Source: a virus. Taken from it: a stretch of DNA of 41,023 bases. Shown here in pieces: positions 12,900 through 21,498 of this stretch. The first letter of the stretch is position 1. Every line of letters begins with the position of its first letter. The translations under genes were made by a program, and so were the position numbers. The notes below the pieces were generated by a model, which ran no database searches, was not told the origin of the DNA, and worked only from the letters and a program-made list of their open reading frames with translations. Where the stretch lies: positions 1 to 41,023 of the IMG/VR virus record IMGVR_UViG_3300011126_000165, one strand, 5' to 3'.

Positions 12900-13145
12900 T
12901 TATCCAATTAGCTTATTCAGCTTTTCTCTTACCTCATCAATATGTGCTGCTGTTTCTATGCAGTCAGTATTCTCTATTGCTTTAGATAGCATTTTTGATA
13001 TTTTTGGTAGGTTTTTATCTAAGTTCAAAAGATACGCTTGATACTTTGGTAGTGTTTTTTTAGCTACCACAGCTCTTTCTTTTGTTTCTTGATGTAGTTC
13101 TGGTGTTACTTTTATTCTGTCAGTTGGTTTTTTAGTGATACTCAT
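12900..13145 (-). CDS. Small DNA-binding-like protein (ribbon-helix-helix candidate)
   Basis: I choose ATG 13145, five bases after AAGGA, giving 81 residues. Residues 8-35 (TDRIKVTPELHQETKERAVV) have the short basic strand followed by helices of Arc/MetJ-type ribbon-helix-helix proteins. The rest is helical. A palindrome GTGTAAC-AA-GTTACAC lies 30 bp upstream of the start, fitting autoregulation. The DNA-binding role is inferred. Confidence 0.55.
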   Translation of the reverse strand: MSITKKPTDRIKVTPELHQETKERAVVAKKTLPKYQAYLLNLDKNLPKISKMLSKAIENTDCIETAAHIDEVREKLNKLIG

Positions 13146-13174
13146 AATCATCCTTTTTGTTTGTTATGGTAAAA

Positions 13175-13190
13175 GTGTAACAAGTTACAC
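13175..13190. promoter_or_regulatory. Palindromic operator candidate
   Basis: GTGTAAC (13175-13181) and GTTACAC (13184-13190) are exact 7-bp arms around AA. The site lies in the leader of the ribbon-helix-helix candidate gene. One half (ACAAGTTACAC) is repeated at 10716-10726. The remaining spacer to 13346 shows no convincing gene. Confidence 0.5.
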
Positions 13191-13346
13191 CTTAAAGGAA
13201 GATTTATTTAGTAGATTATCTAAAATATATACATTCTTTATAAGTTAATTTTGATGAGGGTTTTGGTGTTTGATTTATTTTTAGTTTGCAATGCCATTGT
13301 TTATTAGACAAAATTGCTTCTGTGCAGTTATTGGTGCAAATTTTAG

Positions 13347-13610
13347 CTATTGAATTTGGTTTACTTTTAGGCATTTATTATTTCTTTTTACTTGATTTTC
13401 ATAAAATTCAAAACCTTTTTTTAAGTAATCTGCTCGAGCTTGATGAACTGCTAGATCTTGTGGGTGAACTCTTACTTTTATTTGTTTATTGTATGGATAT
13501 AGTTCTTGCTTTGTACATATAATTTCTTTTTCTTTTACTATTTGAGTTTCGAATTTTTTTGAGCATCCACTAAAAAGAAGTAGTGCGATAAATAGAGTTA
13601 TTAATTTCAT
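13347..13610 (-). CDS. o-spanin (Rz1-like outer-membrane lipoprotein)
   Basis: I choose the ATG at 13610, giving 87 residues with a classic lipoprotein signal: KLITLFIALLLFSGC, where the Cys is the lipidation site. Signal peptidase II would cleave before it, and the mature protein would anchor in the outer membrane. The first 41 bp overlap the i-spanin gene in another frame, the usual Rz/Rz1 layout. Together they join inner and outer membranes and disrupt the outer membrane in the last step of lysis. This implies a Gram-negative host. Confidence 0.8.
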   Translation of the reverse strand: MKLITLFIALLLFSGCSKKFETQIVKEKEIICTKQELYPYNKQIKVRVHPQDLAVHQARADYLKKGFEFYENQVKRNNKCLKVNQIQ

Positions 13611-13887
13611 TAAAATTCCTTTTTTGATTTTCTGTTTCAATTTTTTTTACTAAATCTTTTGATATCAAAGAAGATGCTTTGTTTAGTCCTTCATCGTAAG
13701 CTTTTTTTTCTATTGCAATTATTGAATTTTCATAAGCGGATACTATATTTATTTGATTTTGTTTCAGTATCATTGTGTTTTTATTTAAAATTTCATTTTC
13801 ATTTTTTAGATGTTGGATATATGTATAAACACCTAGTATCGTTGATATTCCTATTAGGTATGGGGCTAGTTTTATGAGTATTGGCAT
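13570..13887 (-). CDS. i-spanin (Rz-like)
   Basis: The 105-residue protein has an N-terminal membrane helix (residues 4-24, IKLAPYLIGISTILGVYTYI) and then a long periplasmic coiled coil (28-90), the i-spanin design. It starts 1 bp after the holin candidate and its 3' end overlaps the o-spanin gene out of frame. Identification rests on topology and gene order, since spanins diverge in sequence. Confidence 0.75.
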   Translation of the reverse strand: MPILIKLAPYLIGISTILGVYTYIQHLKNENEILNKNTMILKQNQINIVSAYENSIIAIEKKAYDEGLNKASSLISKDLVKKIETENQKRNFNEINNSIYRTTSF

Positions 13888-13888
13888 A

Positions 13889-14104
13889 TCATTTAGTCCA
13901 TTTTGTTTTTATTGCTTCTGATAAGCTAGAAATTACTTTATTTAGTGTTTCCGAACTTGCTTTTAATAAAGCCCAAGAAATTAAAGCAATAAACCCTGTT
14001 GCTTCAACTAAAGCAATATTTTCTTTACATACTGCATATACAAAACATATTATAAATATAAAAAATGCTGTTGTTGTTTTATAGTTTTTGTATTTATTTT
14101 CCAT
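13889..14104 (-). CDS. Holin candidate
   Basis: Seventy-one residues, with two predicted membrane helices (about 12-27, TAFFIFIICFVYAVC, and 34-50, ATGFIALISWALLKA), a Lys/Tyr-rich N-terminus and a basic C-terminal tail ending KTKWTK. Size, topology and position directly before the spanin genes fit a class II holin that opens the inner membrane for the endolysin. Its start overlaps the preceding gene. Confidence 0.7.
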   Translation of the reverse strand: MENKYKNYKTTTAFFIFIICFVYAVCKENIALVEATGFIALISWALLKASSETLNKVISSLSEAIKTKWTK

Positions 14105-14633
14105 CTTCTGCCTTCAATCTTTTTAGCATTTGTTGCCTTTTGAACTCTGCATATTCTGCTTGTTCCTTATCGGTATACTGTATTTTTTGTAGTTCTTTGA
14201 ATTCATCGTATTTTTGTTGAGCTATATATATTACTAGACCCAATAGACCTGTTGCAATTGATACACCAATTGACCACATGATACCATTTCTCAGTTTTAT
14301 TCCATCAAAATCTTTCATTTTATCTTGTATCGGAGCAATTAGATCTGTAATATGAGTTTTGATACCATCAATTGTTTTTGACTCTTCTTCCATGTGTTTA
14401 TTTAGAGAAAAAGAAAGAGTGTCTAAAGAGTTTAGTATTATTTTATTGTTGGTTTGTGCTTCTGTAGTGTAGTTCATAAGATTGCTAGAGAGTCTTGTTA
14501 TGGCTTTTTCATTTTGCTTTGTCTCAGAAACTATCTGATTAACTTTTGTTTCCAACTTAAAGTGTGAATCCTCCAAGTTTTTATGCTTTTTAATTATTTC
14601 CACTATGACAGGACACTCTTCGCAATTACTCAT
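14094..14633 (-). CDS. Coiled-coil membrane protein, lysis-associated (XhlA-like)
   Basis: The 179-residue protein has CEECP near the N-terminus, a long coiled coil (15-110), one membrane helix (about 120-143, MWSIGVSIATGLLGLVIYIA) and a charged helical tail. This layout resembles XhlA-type haemolysins that accompany phage holins, though it is larger. It overlaps the holin candidate by 11 bp. It might be a second holin component or antiholin; sequence alone does not decide. Confidence 0.55.
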   Translation of the reverse strand: MSNCEECPVIVEIIKKHKNLEDSHFKLETKVNQIVSETKQNEKAITRLSSNLMNYTTEAQTNNKIILNSLDTLSFSLNKHMEEESKTIDGIKTHITDLIAPIQDKMKDFDGIKLRNGIMWSIGVSIATGLLGLVIYIAQQKYDEFKELQKIQYTDKEQAEYAEFKRQQMLKRLKAEDGK

Positions 14634-14696
14634 TTTTCCTACTTTTTTTATTTTATTATAACCAAATGATAATTAATATTTAGCTTATGAGTTTAT

Positions 14697-14966
14697 TTAT
14701 TTTTTATGCTTTTTAAATTCTGTTTCAAAATTTTTAAACCATAACTCTAAACTTTCATTTGCATTTATTTTGTCTATAAAACTATTTTTTTTTGCATAAA
14801 GTTCACAATAGTTTTTAAGCTCATAAAACATTATAGTTTGAATATTTTTTTTTAAACTAAAAATGTTTTTTTTATCAGTTAATTGTACAATTTGGTTTTT
14901 TAAATCAAAAGATACAGCATTATAGTTATTATTCATTATTATATTTACTGTTTTTTTACTTAACAT
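14697..14966 (-). CDS. Hypothetical protein after receptor-binding gene
   Basis: Eighty-nine residues, with GAGGAG overlapping the previous gene's stop and ATG at 14966. It is helical and Lys/Asn-rich, with an aromatic centre (MFYELKNYCELY). Position next to the presumed receptor-binding protein could mean a fibre chaperone, but nothing in the sequence shows it. Confidence 0.55.
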   Translation of the reverse strand: MLSKKTVNIIMNNNYNAVSFDLKNQIVQLTDKKNIFSLKKNIQTIMFYELKNYCELYAKKNSFIDKINANESLELWFKNFETEFKKHKK

Positions 14967-14968
14967 CT

Positions 14969-16432
14969 TTAAAACTCCTCAATTCTTCTTAAATACAGCA
15001 GTACTTCATTTGCGCTTGCACTTGATGCTACTATATGAACCTCTTCACTTGGATATACACTCAAAATAACATCCCCTTTTACCAGGTTGATCCTGTCCCT
15101 ATCTACTTTTGCTAAACCTGTTCCACCTACTATATCTCCTGTAGGGGTAAATGTTGTACCCGTATTGTTGTACTCTGCCACAGAGTTTTGTGAATCTTGG
15201 TCTATCCATACGCCACCTGCTAAAATACCGCTTTTGTAAACATCAAATTCCACAGACTTAGTGCCATCTGATATTGGTGTAAAAGTACCTAGTCTTATTT
15301 TTACATTGTTTTCTCTTCCTTGAAAAGTTGCTTTATTTCTCAAAGATATTACTGGAATGTTTACACCATTGATAGTTTTTTTTGTTTTTACCATGAAAAC
15401 TCTATCTATTAATGAACTTGCACCTATTTTCCCAACTATACCACCTCTCCAAGATGAAGTTTGTAGCTGCATTGCTGTTCCTGTTCCTGCAAGTCTTGAA
15501 ATACAAGCACTTATAGGATTTGTTGGGTTTGGTAAGTGTGGAGTTAATGTTTCGTTTGAACGGTCATAAACGTGAACCAATACAAAGCCTATAGTTTCCC
15601 CACAAAAAATACTTACTTTAATTGGTAGTATTCCATACCATCCATAAGTAATTTTATAAAGATTTTCAGCTTGTGGATTTAAAACATGACCGCTTGGTCC
15701 AGTTCCATCTAGTTTATCTTTATTAAAATTTGCTTGTTTTATATGTATTAATCCATCTTCGATAGTTTGTAAACTTATACCAAAATCTAGGTTTTGATAA
15801 GAAGGTGCAATTACACCATCTGTTGTATCTTGCGTATTCCCGATTCCGATTCTTTGGAAAGTATTTATTTGTGGAATATCAAATATTGCTGTAAATTCAA
15901 CATTTACCTCATGTCCTGTTACGTATCTTACTACTTCTTTACTTCTCAAATATTGTATACCAGTTGCACTTCCTATATTTAATTGTGCCTTTGCATCGGC
16001 ATGTGTAATTGAAGCATCTCCAGTTGTCTGCTGAATTGTGTCATAATTTCCAATATTATATTGAAACATTACATTTACATTGTCCGTACGCTCTGCTGTT
16101 ATTGTTTCACCAACTATACTATTCATAGAGTCGTTTCCTGCAAAATCTGAACCACTTACACTGATACTCTCTGCTGGAATTGAACGCTTTGATATTTTAT
16201 TGTTTTTGTCTATATAAACCCATAATTTATTGATTCCATCACCAATAAATAATTTAGGCTCTTTATTTAAAAACCACATATTATTAATCTCTATTGCTTG
16301 TGTTGGCTCGGAAGATGATTCGATAAAAGATACATCCCTATTTAAAGATTGTATCTCACACTTTTCAGATTCTCCACAAGCTTCAATCCAAATTTTTGAA
16401 TCTGATTGAGTTGATATGCTATTTGTTGCCAT
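14969..16432 (-). CDS. Tail-tip or receptor-binding structural protein (candidate)
   Basis: The 487-residue beta-rich protein has low Cys, many Gly/Thr/Asn turns and no enzymatic motif. Residues 20-90 resemble a small fibre head segment (NMWFLNKEPKLFIGDGINKLWV), and the rest looks like stacked beta-sandwich domains. It is the largest protein at the end of the tail block, behind fibre and fibre-assembly genes, which fits a receptor-binding role. No specific family recognised. Gene start and stop abut the neighbours by 1-2 bp. Confidence 0.6.
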   Translation of the reverse strand: MATNSISTQSDSKIWIEACGESEKCEIQSLNRDVSFIESSSEPTQAIEINNMWFLNKEPKLFIGDGINKLWVYIDKNNKISKRSIPAESISVSGSDFAGNDSMNSIVGETITAERTDNVNVMFQYNIGNYDTIQQTTGDASITHADAKAQLNIGSATGIQYLRSKEVVRYVTGHEVNVEFTAIFDIPQINTFQRIGIGNTQDTTDGVIAPSYQNLDFGISLQTIEDGLIHIKQANFNKDKLDGTGPSGHVLNPQAENLYKITYGWYGILPIKVSIFCGETIGFVLVHVYDRSNETLTPHLPNPTNPISACISRLAGTGTAMQLQTSSWRGGIVGKIGASSLIDRVFMVKTKKTINGVNIPVISLRNKATFQGRENNVKIRLGTFTPISDGTKSVEFDVYKSGILAGGVWIDQDSQNSVAEYNNTGTTFTPTGDIVGGTGLAKVDRDRINLVKGDVILSVYPSEEVHIVASSASANEVLLYLRRIEEF

Positions 16433-16433
16433 T

Positions 16434-17063
16434 TTATCCCCTTAGCAATTTTAGATAATTTTCATTTAATTCTTTTTCTAAATGAGTATTATAAGTTCTT
16501 TCTATTGTTTTTTGAAATTTTAATATTTTTTTTCTATGAATTGCTTTGTCTGCAAAAACATACAAGAGCCTTAACCCTTCATCTGTTCTGATAAACACAC
16601 CTTTGGGTTTTACAAAAGGCTTTATCCCTCTTGCTTTATACTCAGCATCTCCTCTATTTCTTGGTGCTTTTGCAAGAATAGTATCTATACTTAGTGCCTT
16701 TGGAATTTTTTTATTATTTGGCACTCGTGCATGAGTTGCAAAGGTTTTTCCAACTGGAATAGCTAGTTTTTTACCTTTTGGGGTTTCTACTCCTCCAGTT
16801 TGTTGAACTTCTAGCTGCTCTTTAAAATGATAAAGTGTAACTTCTAAATTATTTTTATTTGATTTTTTTATTTTTATTGCTCTTGGATTTGAAAAAGCTT
16901 TATTTCTTGCTTCCATTTTATTGTGCATTTCCATAGAGAAATCCTCTCTTCCATATTTAAAAGCTACATCATTTAAAGATTTTGACACAATAAAATTCAT
17001 AGATGAAGCTAATTTATTAAATTGATCTAGTTGTTTTGTTATGTCAAATTCTATGTTTTTCAC
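16434..17063 (-). CDS. Minor tail/completion-like protein
   Basis: This 209-residue basic protein has a helical N-terminus, then LEVQQTGGVETPKGKKLAIP, which is reminiscent of minor tail protein Z and related tail-completion families, and a GVFIRTDEGLRLLYVF strand near 160. Its place after the fibre genes instead of between head and tail is unusual for such a protein. Assignment is tentative. Confidence 0.45.
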   Translation of the reverse strand: MKNIEFDITKQLDQFNKLASSMNFIVSKSLNDVAFKYGREDFSMEMHNKMEARNKAFSNPRAIKIKKSNKNNLEVTLYHFKEQLEVQQTGGVETPKGKKLAIPVGKTFATHARVPNNKKIPKALSIDTILAKAPRNRGDAEYKARGIKPFVKPKGVFIRTDEGLRLLYVFADKAIHRKKILKFQKTIERTYNTHLEKELNENYLKLLRG

Positions 17064-17065
17064 AC

Positions 17066-17389
17066 TTAGACCTTATATTTTATTTTATGATATATTTTTA
17101 CAGATTTTACCATCGTTTTTGCTACTGCGGATTTTTCAATATCAAAAAGTGTTTTTTCAAAAAGCTCATCTGCAAGCTCATATTGCTCTTTATCACACAA
17201 ATAATCGTGCAACAACACTGCTGGTAAGTATTTTGGCTTAAATGGAGGTACAACCCACCAAAATATGCGTGGCACATCTGCACCATTTGTTTCATATCCT
17301 GCTGGTACAAGTACATTTTCAATTTCATAATTTTCAAGTAAAATGTAGGTATTGTGTGCTGTTGCTTGCACCTTTGGATATTTTACCAT
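17066..17389 (-). CDS. DUF1353 protein
   Basis: The 107-residue protein carries the DUF1353 signature: VPAGYETNGADVPRIFWW, a PPF..KYLPAVLLHDYLCD block and a helical end. DUF1353 proteins are common near phage tail and lysis genes, with unknown function; the conserved His-Asp in LLHDYL hints at a metal or catalytic role. It starts in an overlap with the upstream gene. Confidence 0.8.
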   Translation of the reverse strand: MVKYPKVQATAHNTYILLENYEIENVLVPAGYETNGADVPRIFWWVVPPFKPKYLPAVLLHDYLCDKEQYELADELFEKTLFDIEKSAVAKTMVKSVKIYHKIKYKV

Positions 17390-17898
17390 TGTATTGCATT
17401 AACCTCATCAATTGTTGTTGCTTGCTCAATCAATGCTTCCAATTGGTCTTTTTTCTCAACCTGTGTGCCAATATGTGTTGCACCATCTGCAAGTACACCA
17501 ATTAATTGTGTATTTGTGTGTAAATATTTAACTCTTGCTCCAAGTGTTTCAACACCATCACCATCAACATTTACTTTTTGTGCTTTAAATTCTAAATCTG
17601 CACCAAGATTAATAAGTGAATTTAGTGTTGATTGTTCTGCAATTGTTGAATAATAAAAATGTTTTTCTCCAAGTACACTTGAATAAAAACCACTTACTAT
17701 TGCATTGTCACAAGCTATGTTTATTTCATTTGTTTTTGAAATTTTTACATCTTCTATTTTTGGCAATCTCAATAATGCCAAATCTGCATCTGAAACTACA
17801 ACTAACCCCAACTCTTTAATCTTTACATCTAATATTTCTTTTGATATATCATCATCATAAGAATATATTTCATTGTTTTTATTTTTATAATGTTTCAT
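17383..17898 (-). CDS. DUF4376 protein, tail fibre assembly-like
   Basis: The 171-residue protein opens with KHYKNKNNEIYSYDDD, as tail fibre assembly proteins do. Residues 60-165 match the DUF4376 pattern: ACDNAIVSGFYSSVLGEKHF, then TIAEQSTLNSLI, ending with LEALIEQATTIDEVNAI. It lies directly downstream of the fibre gene, consistent with a fibre chaperone or small fibre-associated protein. Confidence 0.7.
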   Translation of the reverse strand: MKHYKNKNNEIYSYDDDISKEILDVKIKELGLVVVSDADLALLRLPKIEDVKISKTNEINIACDNAIVSGFYSSVLGEKHFYYSTIAEQSTLNSLINLGADLEFKAQKVNVDGDGVETLGARVKYLHTNTQLIGVLADGATHIGTQVEKKDQLEALIEQATTIDEVNAIQW

Positions 17899-17908
17899 TA
17901 TTTCCCTT

Positions 17909-18724
17909 TTATCTTAACTCAAACCACGAAGTAAAACTTAATGCTATACTTTCAAGTCTGTAAGTATCACCATTTGGGACAATGTTGTTAATTACATTAT
18001 TGTTACCTGTTGATGCTCTTGTTCTTATTATTTGAACCCCATTAATTAATAGATTTAAATCTGCGCCATCTCCTGTAGCAATAGATAGTTGAATAGGTTT
18101 ACCTGTACTATTTGTATATGTTGTAGCTAAAGCTCTACTTGATGTTACATCTTGCCAAGTTTGATTTATTCCAATAACTTCTGTTTTATCTGCTTTTACA
18201 CTTAAATCAATACCACTAATTGCACTTGCTAAATTTTTACTATTTACCAACAAATCACAATTAAATCTTCCACTTGCAACATCATAAATTGCAATATAAT
18301 TACTATCTGTTTCCAAAAATCCTGCCGTTAATACTGCACCATCAAAATATAAAGGCTTTGCATCAAGTGTTTTTACTTTTAAAGTTGTTGCACCTGTATT
18401 TGCATTTGCTGGTGTAAACATTACAACCATACCATCAAATAAAACCTCTTCATCAATTCCTGTGTTTGACAACTCAACACTATTCGCTGTACCACTATCT
18501 ATGTAAAATCCAGATAAGGATTGTTTTACAACTGCTTTAGATACTTGACTCGTGTCATCGTCAATTAATGTTTGTCCAGCCTTCTGAACAAGTTCAAACA
18601 AATTTCCGAAATTATCATTTTGAAAGGTGGCTCTTAAAATTGTTCCATCTAGTGCTGCTTGAGATGATGAATCTTGAAAGTCTCCATTTGGAAGGGAATT
18701 GTCTACTACTTTTGCTTTTTGCAT
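17909..18724 (-). CDS. Tail fibre protein
   Basis: The 271-residue beta-rich protein has a Gly/Thr/Asn-rich middle and a C-terminal domain starting NQTWQDVTSSRALATTYTN, then GKPIQLSI, typical of short tail fibres. It follows the gp48 baseplate gene directly, matching the Mu order where the fibre gene comes after gp48. It is much shorter than Mu gpS, suggesting a short fibre or adaptor with the larger downstream protein completing the host contact. Confidence 0.75.
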   Translation of the reverse strand: MQKAKVVDNSLPNGDFQDSSSQAALDGTILRATFQNDNFGNLFELVQKAGQTLIDDDTSQVSKAVVKQSLSGFYIDSGTANSVELSNTGIDEEVLFDGMVVMFTPANANTGATTLKVKTLDAKPLYFDGAVLTAGFLETDSNYIAIYDVASGRFNCDLLVNSKNLASAISGIDLSVKADKTEVIGINQTWQDVTSSRALATTYTNSTGKPIQLSIATGDGADLNLLINGVQIIRTRASTGNNNVINNIVPNGDTYRLESIALSFTSWFELR

Positions 18725-18733
18725 TTTTTCTCC

Positions 18734-19330
18734 TTATGCTAAAATTTGCCCTAATGGGTTTCCAGTCGTATTTCTACCAACTATAAATGGTATATTTTCC
18801 ACGTCATTCGTAGTATTGTATACTACTTGTAGATATGGTGGTTTTAGATATGAAACCAAATTTTTTACTTTTCGTATATTATTTACATCATCTACATTTA
18901 AAAAACGTACATATAAAATCATTCTTGAGTTGTTATATACTGGATCTCCCAGTGCGTTTCCTGTTGTACTTCTTCCTGTCATAAATGGATTTGGAATACC
19001 TCCAAATTCTATAGGTGTTCCAATAAAATTAGCAAAATCTTCAATTACTTGTTTTAAATCATTGTCTTTATTTAAATAATTTACTATTATTCTTTGCAAT
19101 TCTTGTTTCGCATATGTATTTTTAGAAATTAGATAATCTTCTGCATGCTTATCAGCCAATATTGAAGATTGTATTATATTAAAATCTTGGTAAAAACTTT
19201 TTGCAGCTGAATATAATGAGCCAAACTCATCGCTTATTCCTTCATTTATTTTTTTTATATTATTTTGTGCTTCCCAAAATTTGCCTTTAGGAAGAAAACT
19301 ATTTAATATCCTAAAAAATTTTAATTCCAT
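18734..19330 (-). CDS. Baseplate protein, Mu gp48-like (DUF2313)
   Basis: The 198-residue protein opens with LNSFLPKGKFW, as in the DUF2313/gp48 family, followed by a helical part and a C-terminal beta part. The C-terminus has two related blocks, TGRSTTGNALGDPVYNN (about 115) and VGRNTTGNPLGQ (about 185). gp48 connects the baseplate wedge to the fibres. Its start overlaps the gp47-like gene by 10 bp, as in Mu-like operons. Confidence 0.8.
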   Translation of the reverse strand: MELKFFRILNSFLPKGKFWEAQNNIKKINEGISDEFGSLYSAAKSFYQDFNIIQSSILADKHAEDYLISKNTYAKQELQRIIVNYLNKDNDLKQVIEDFANFIGTPIEFGGIPNPFMTGRSTTGNALGDPVYNNSRMILYVRFLNVDDVNNIRKVKNLVSYLKPPYLQVVYNTTNDVENIPFIVGRNTTGNPLGQILA

Positions 19331-20355
19331 GTAATAGTTCCCACATCTAGAACTTCATTTTCTGCTAGTGCTATATCACTTGCTGGGTCAGGGTTGTTGA
19401 GTCTTGCTCCAAAAGTTTGTAGATAATCTCCCAATCCACTAAACTGAAATGTAGTTCCTGGTTTTTGGAATAAATAAATATAATCCCTAATTGCTTGTGA
19501 AACTTCTTTTTGTTTTTCTGGTGTATTTGACACTAAAAGTATTGTAAAATTTTGATTTACAATTATAGGTAGAAAATATTCCACTTCAACGTAAGCAGGA
19601 ATTGCATTGTTGTCTATAAAGTATTGTTCTACTGTATCGATATCAGCCTGCAAAGGGATACCGTTATTGCTTTTTGTTAAAATAGTTAAACCAAAAGTTC
19701 CCACACCATTTTTAACATCTGCAACAAATGAAGCTTTTACGTTTGGAATTTCATTTGCTAGTGACTTATAAAAATTATCATTGTCTATTTGGGTAGGGGC
19801 TGCAAATTTTTGTTTTGTTCTTGTTCTTACGGATTCTATTGTTTCAAGATCTATTGCTCCTGTAAATCCATCAATCGATATGGCTTTATTATCTATGCCT
19901 GCAATTGATACAGTTAGGAACAAATCAATATTCGCTAGTGTGTTATTTATAGAGCCAACTTCAACGCTTTGTGCAACTACATCTGCAAAACCTGCTGCAA
20001 TTGTTGCTTCTTCCGTAGTTTCATACTCTAATTCATTATAAATTAACTTTGTGTTTATGGGAATTATTTCGCCATCATTTCCTGTGAATCTTAAGGTTTG
20101 GCTTGTAGCTTTAGTAGCTTCTTTTTGAGTTATGTTTTTTAGGGGTGCAAAATATGTTAAAACTCTATCTTGCGTACAAGTAGTAAGGAATGAGTCCTTA
20201 ATGATATTATTTAGATATATATATACAAGTTGAAAAGTAGAAGCTAACGAATTTGATAGTTGGTCAAAAAAAGATGCTCTCAGCGGAGTAATCGCATTTT
20301 TAAAACTAGTTATAAAATTTTGATAGATTCTATCTTTCAGCTCTTGTATTGTCAT
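19321..20355 (-). CDS. Baseplate wedge protein, Mu gp47-like (baseplate J)
   Basis: I choose the second ATG (20355), six bases after GGA, giving 344 residues. The protein follows the baseplate J/gp47 plan: a helical N-terminus, a central RFTGNDGEIIPINTKL segment and a C-terminal part with PGTTFQFSGLGDYLQT. It forms the baseplate wedge with the gp46 homologue. A 66-bp gap separates it from the upstream gene and holds a hairpin. Confidence 0.85.
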   Translation of the reverse strand: MTIQELKDRIYQNFITSFKNAITPLRASFFDQLSNSLASTFQLVYIYLNNIIKDSFLTTCTQDRVLTYFAPLKNITQKEATKATSQTLRFTGNDGEIIPINTKLIYNELEYETTEEATIAAGFADVVAQSVEVGSINNTLANIDLFLTVSIAGIDNKAISIDGFTGAIDLETIESVRTRTKQKFAAPTQIDNDNFYKSLANEIPNVKASFVADVKNGVGTFGLTILTKSNNGIPLQADIDTVEQYFIDNNAIPAYVEVEYFLPIIVNQNFTILLVSNTPEKQKEVSQAIRDYIYLFQKPGTTFQFSGLGDYLQTFGARLNNPDPASDIALAENEVLDVGTITWN

Positions 20356-20379
20356 TGTCATTCCGTTTTTTTGTTTTGT

Positions 20380-20398
20380 AGAATACTTCTCGTATTCT
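20380..20398 (-). other. Stem-loop between gp46 and gp47 genes
   Basis: AGAATAC (20380-20386) and GTATTCT (20392-20398) form a 7-bp stem with a 5-nt loop. There is no T-run in the late direction. It may be an mRNA processing or stability element. Confidence 0.45.
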
Positions 20399-20421
20399 TT
20401 ATGTGTTATATTATATCATAA

Positions 20422-20829
20422 TTAAGCCAAAATTTCTAAGTTTTCATCTAAAGAGTAAATTAAGTTATCCTCATTTTCCGTATCTGTTTTAAATGTAATT
20501 ATTATCTTTAAAAGATTTCCTATTTTTTCAGTTTCAATTGTGATTGATATAACTATACTATCATCAATCAACCATTGTAAAGCTGCAAGAATTCCTTCCT
20601 CATATGCTTTTATATTTACAGCACTTAACTTATCTAAGTTGTATTCTGTATTCCCTACGGTCTTGCCATCAATTTGAGTGCCTATTTGCTTTTTGCTTGC
20701 ATCAGTAAAAATTGACATTAAAGAAGCTGTTATATAGGTATTATCTATTAATAAATCGTTATTTGATACAACTGCATCAAAAAAAATATCTGTCTCTAGG
20801 TCTTGTTTTTTTATATAAATATCTGCCAT
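20422..20829 (-). CDS. Baseplate protein, Mu gp46-like (gpW/gp25 family)
   Basis: The 135-residue acidic protein has IYIKKQDLETDIFFD at the start and a middle YEEGILAALQWLIDDSIV followed by beta strands, as in Mu gp46 (phage GP46 family). It is a component of the baseplate wedge. Position between the spike and the gp47-like gene matches the Mu order exactly. Confidence 0.8.
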   Translation of the reverse strand: MADIYIKKQDLETDIFFDAVVSNNDLLIDNTYITASLMSIFTDASKKQIGTQIDGKTVGNTEYNLDKLSAVNIKAYEEGILAALQWLIDDSIVISITIETEKIGNLLKIIITFKTDTENEDNLIYSLDENLEILA

Positions 20830-20838
20830 ATATATTCC

Positions 20839-21483
20839 TTAATTTGGTTCTGATACATTTCCGCTCCCTGCTGGATCAGTCCATGTGTATGCATGAGTGT
20901 GATTAACTAAACTTATTCCACTTGCTTGCACATCTGCTGTTGTTTCCAAGTTTACGTTGGTTGTCATAGCAGAACCACTAAGTCCGCTATAACCACTAGC
21001 GGACAACAAGCCTAATACATTTACATTAGCGCTAAATTCACTAATTGGGCTATTTACTGTAAATTTAGAAGTTGCATTTACTGTAGTGTTTGTGCTATTT
21101 ACTGTGTAATTAGTACAGTTACTTATAATATTTGTAGCACTACACGTAATAGTTCCATTTTCAACTTTTATAAAATCCCCGTCTTGATTATACATAATAC
21201 TGTTTCCAGTTGATATATCTATTATTGAAGCCAAATGCTCATTTGCTATTACAATATTTTCATTCCCAATTTTTGCAACAACTGCACGACTATCTTTGGG
21301 AGCTTTTGAATTAAAACCAAAATTTGACATTTTAAGAGCTTCTTCTACATTTCGTACAGATTTTATTTGAACATCCTGAAGCTTTCCATTTGATCCAGTT
21401 GCTCTAGTATATGATGCAAATTTTAAAAGATTCTCTATCCTCTCAGTTGTTGGCTTTATCCATTCAATAAACTGGTCTAACAT
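20839..21483 (-). CDS. Tail spike, Mu gp45-like
   Basis: The 214-residue protein has an N-terminal OB-like part (residues 15-110) typical of gp45/gpV: LKFASYTRATGSNGKLQDVQ and VVAKIGNENIVIANE. It is followed by a Ser/Thr/Asn-rich repetitive beta-helix (115-175), and ends in NHTHAYTWTDPAGSGNVSEP. The NHTHxY..P motif is close to the iron-binding tip (HxH) of contractile-tail spikes. The trimer pierces the outer membrane. Confidence 0.88.
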   Translation of the reverse strand: MLDQFIEWIKPTTERIENLLKFASYTRATGSNGKLQDVQIKSVRNVEEALKMSNFGFNSKAPKDSRAVVAKIGNENIVIANEHLASIIDISTGNSIMYNQDGDFIKVENGTITCSATNIISNCTNYTVNSTNTTVNATSKFTVNSPISEFSANVNVLGLLSASGYSGLSGSAMTTNVNLETTADVQASGISLVNHTHAYTWTDPAGSGNVSEPN

Positions 21484-21498
21484 TCAGCACCACTCATA

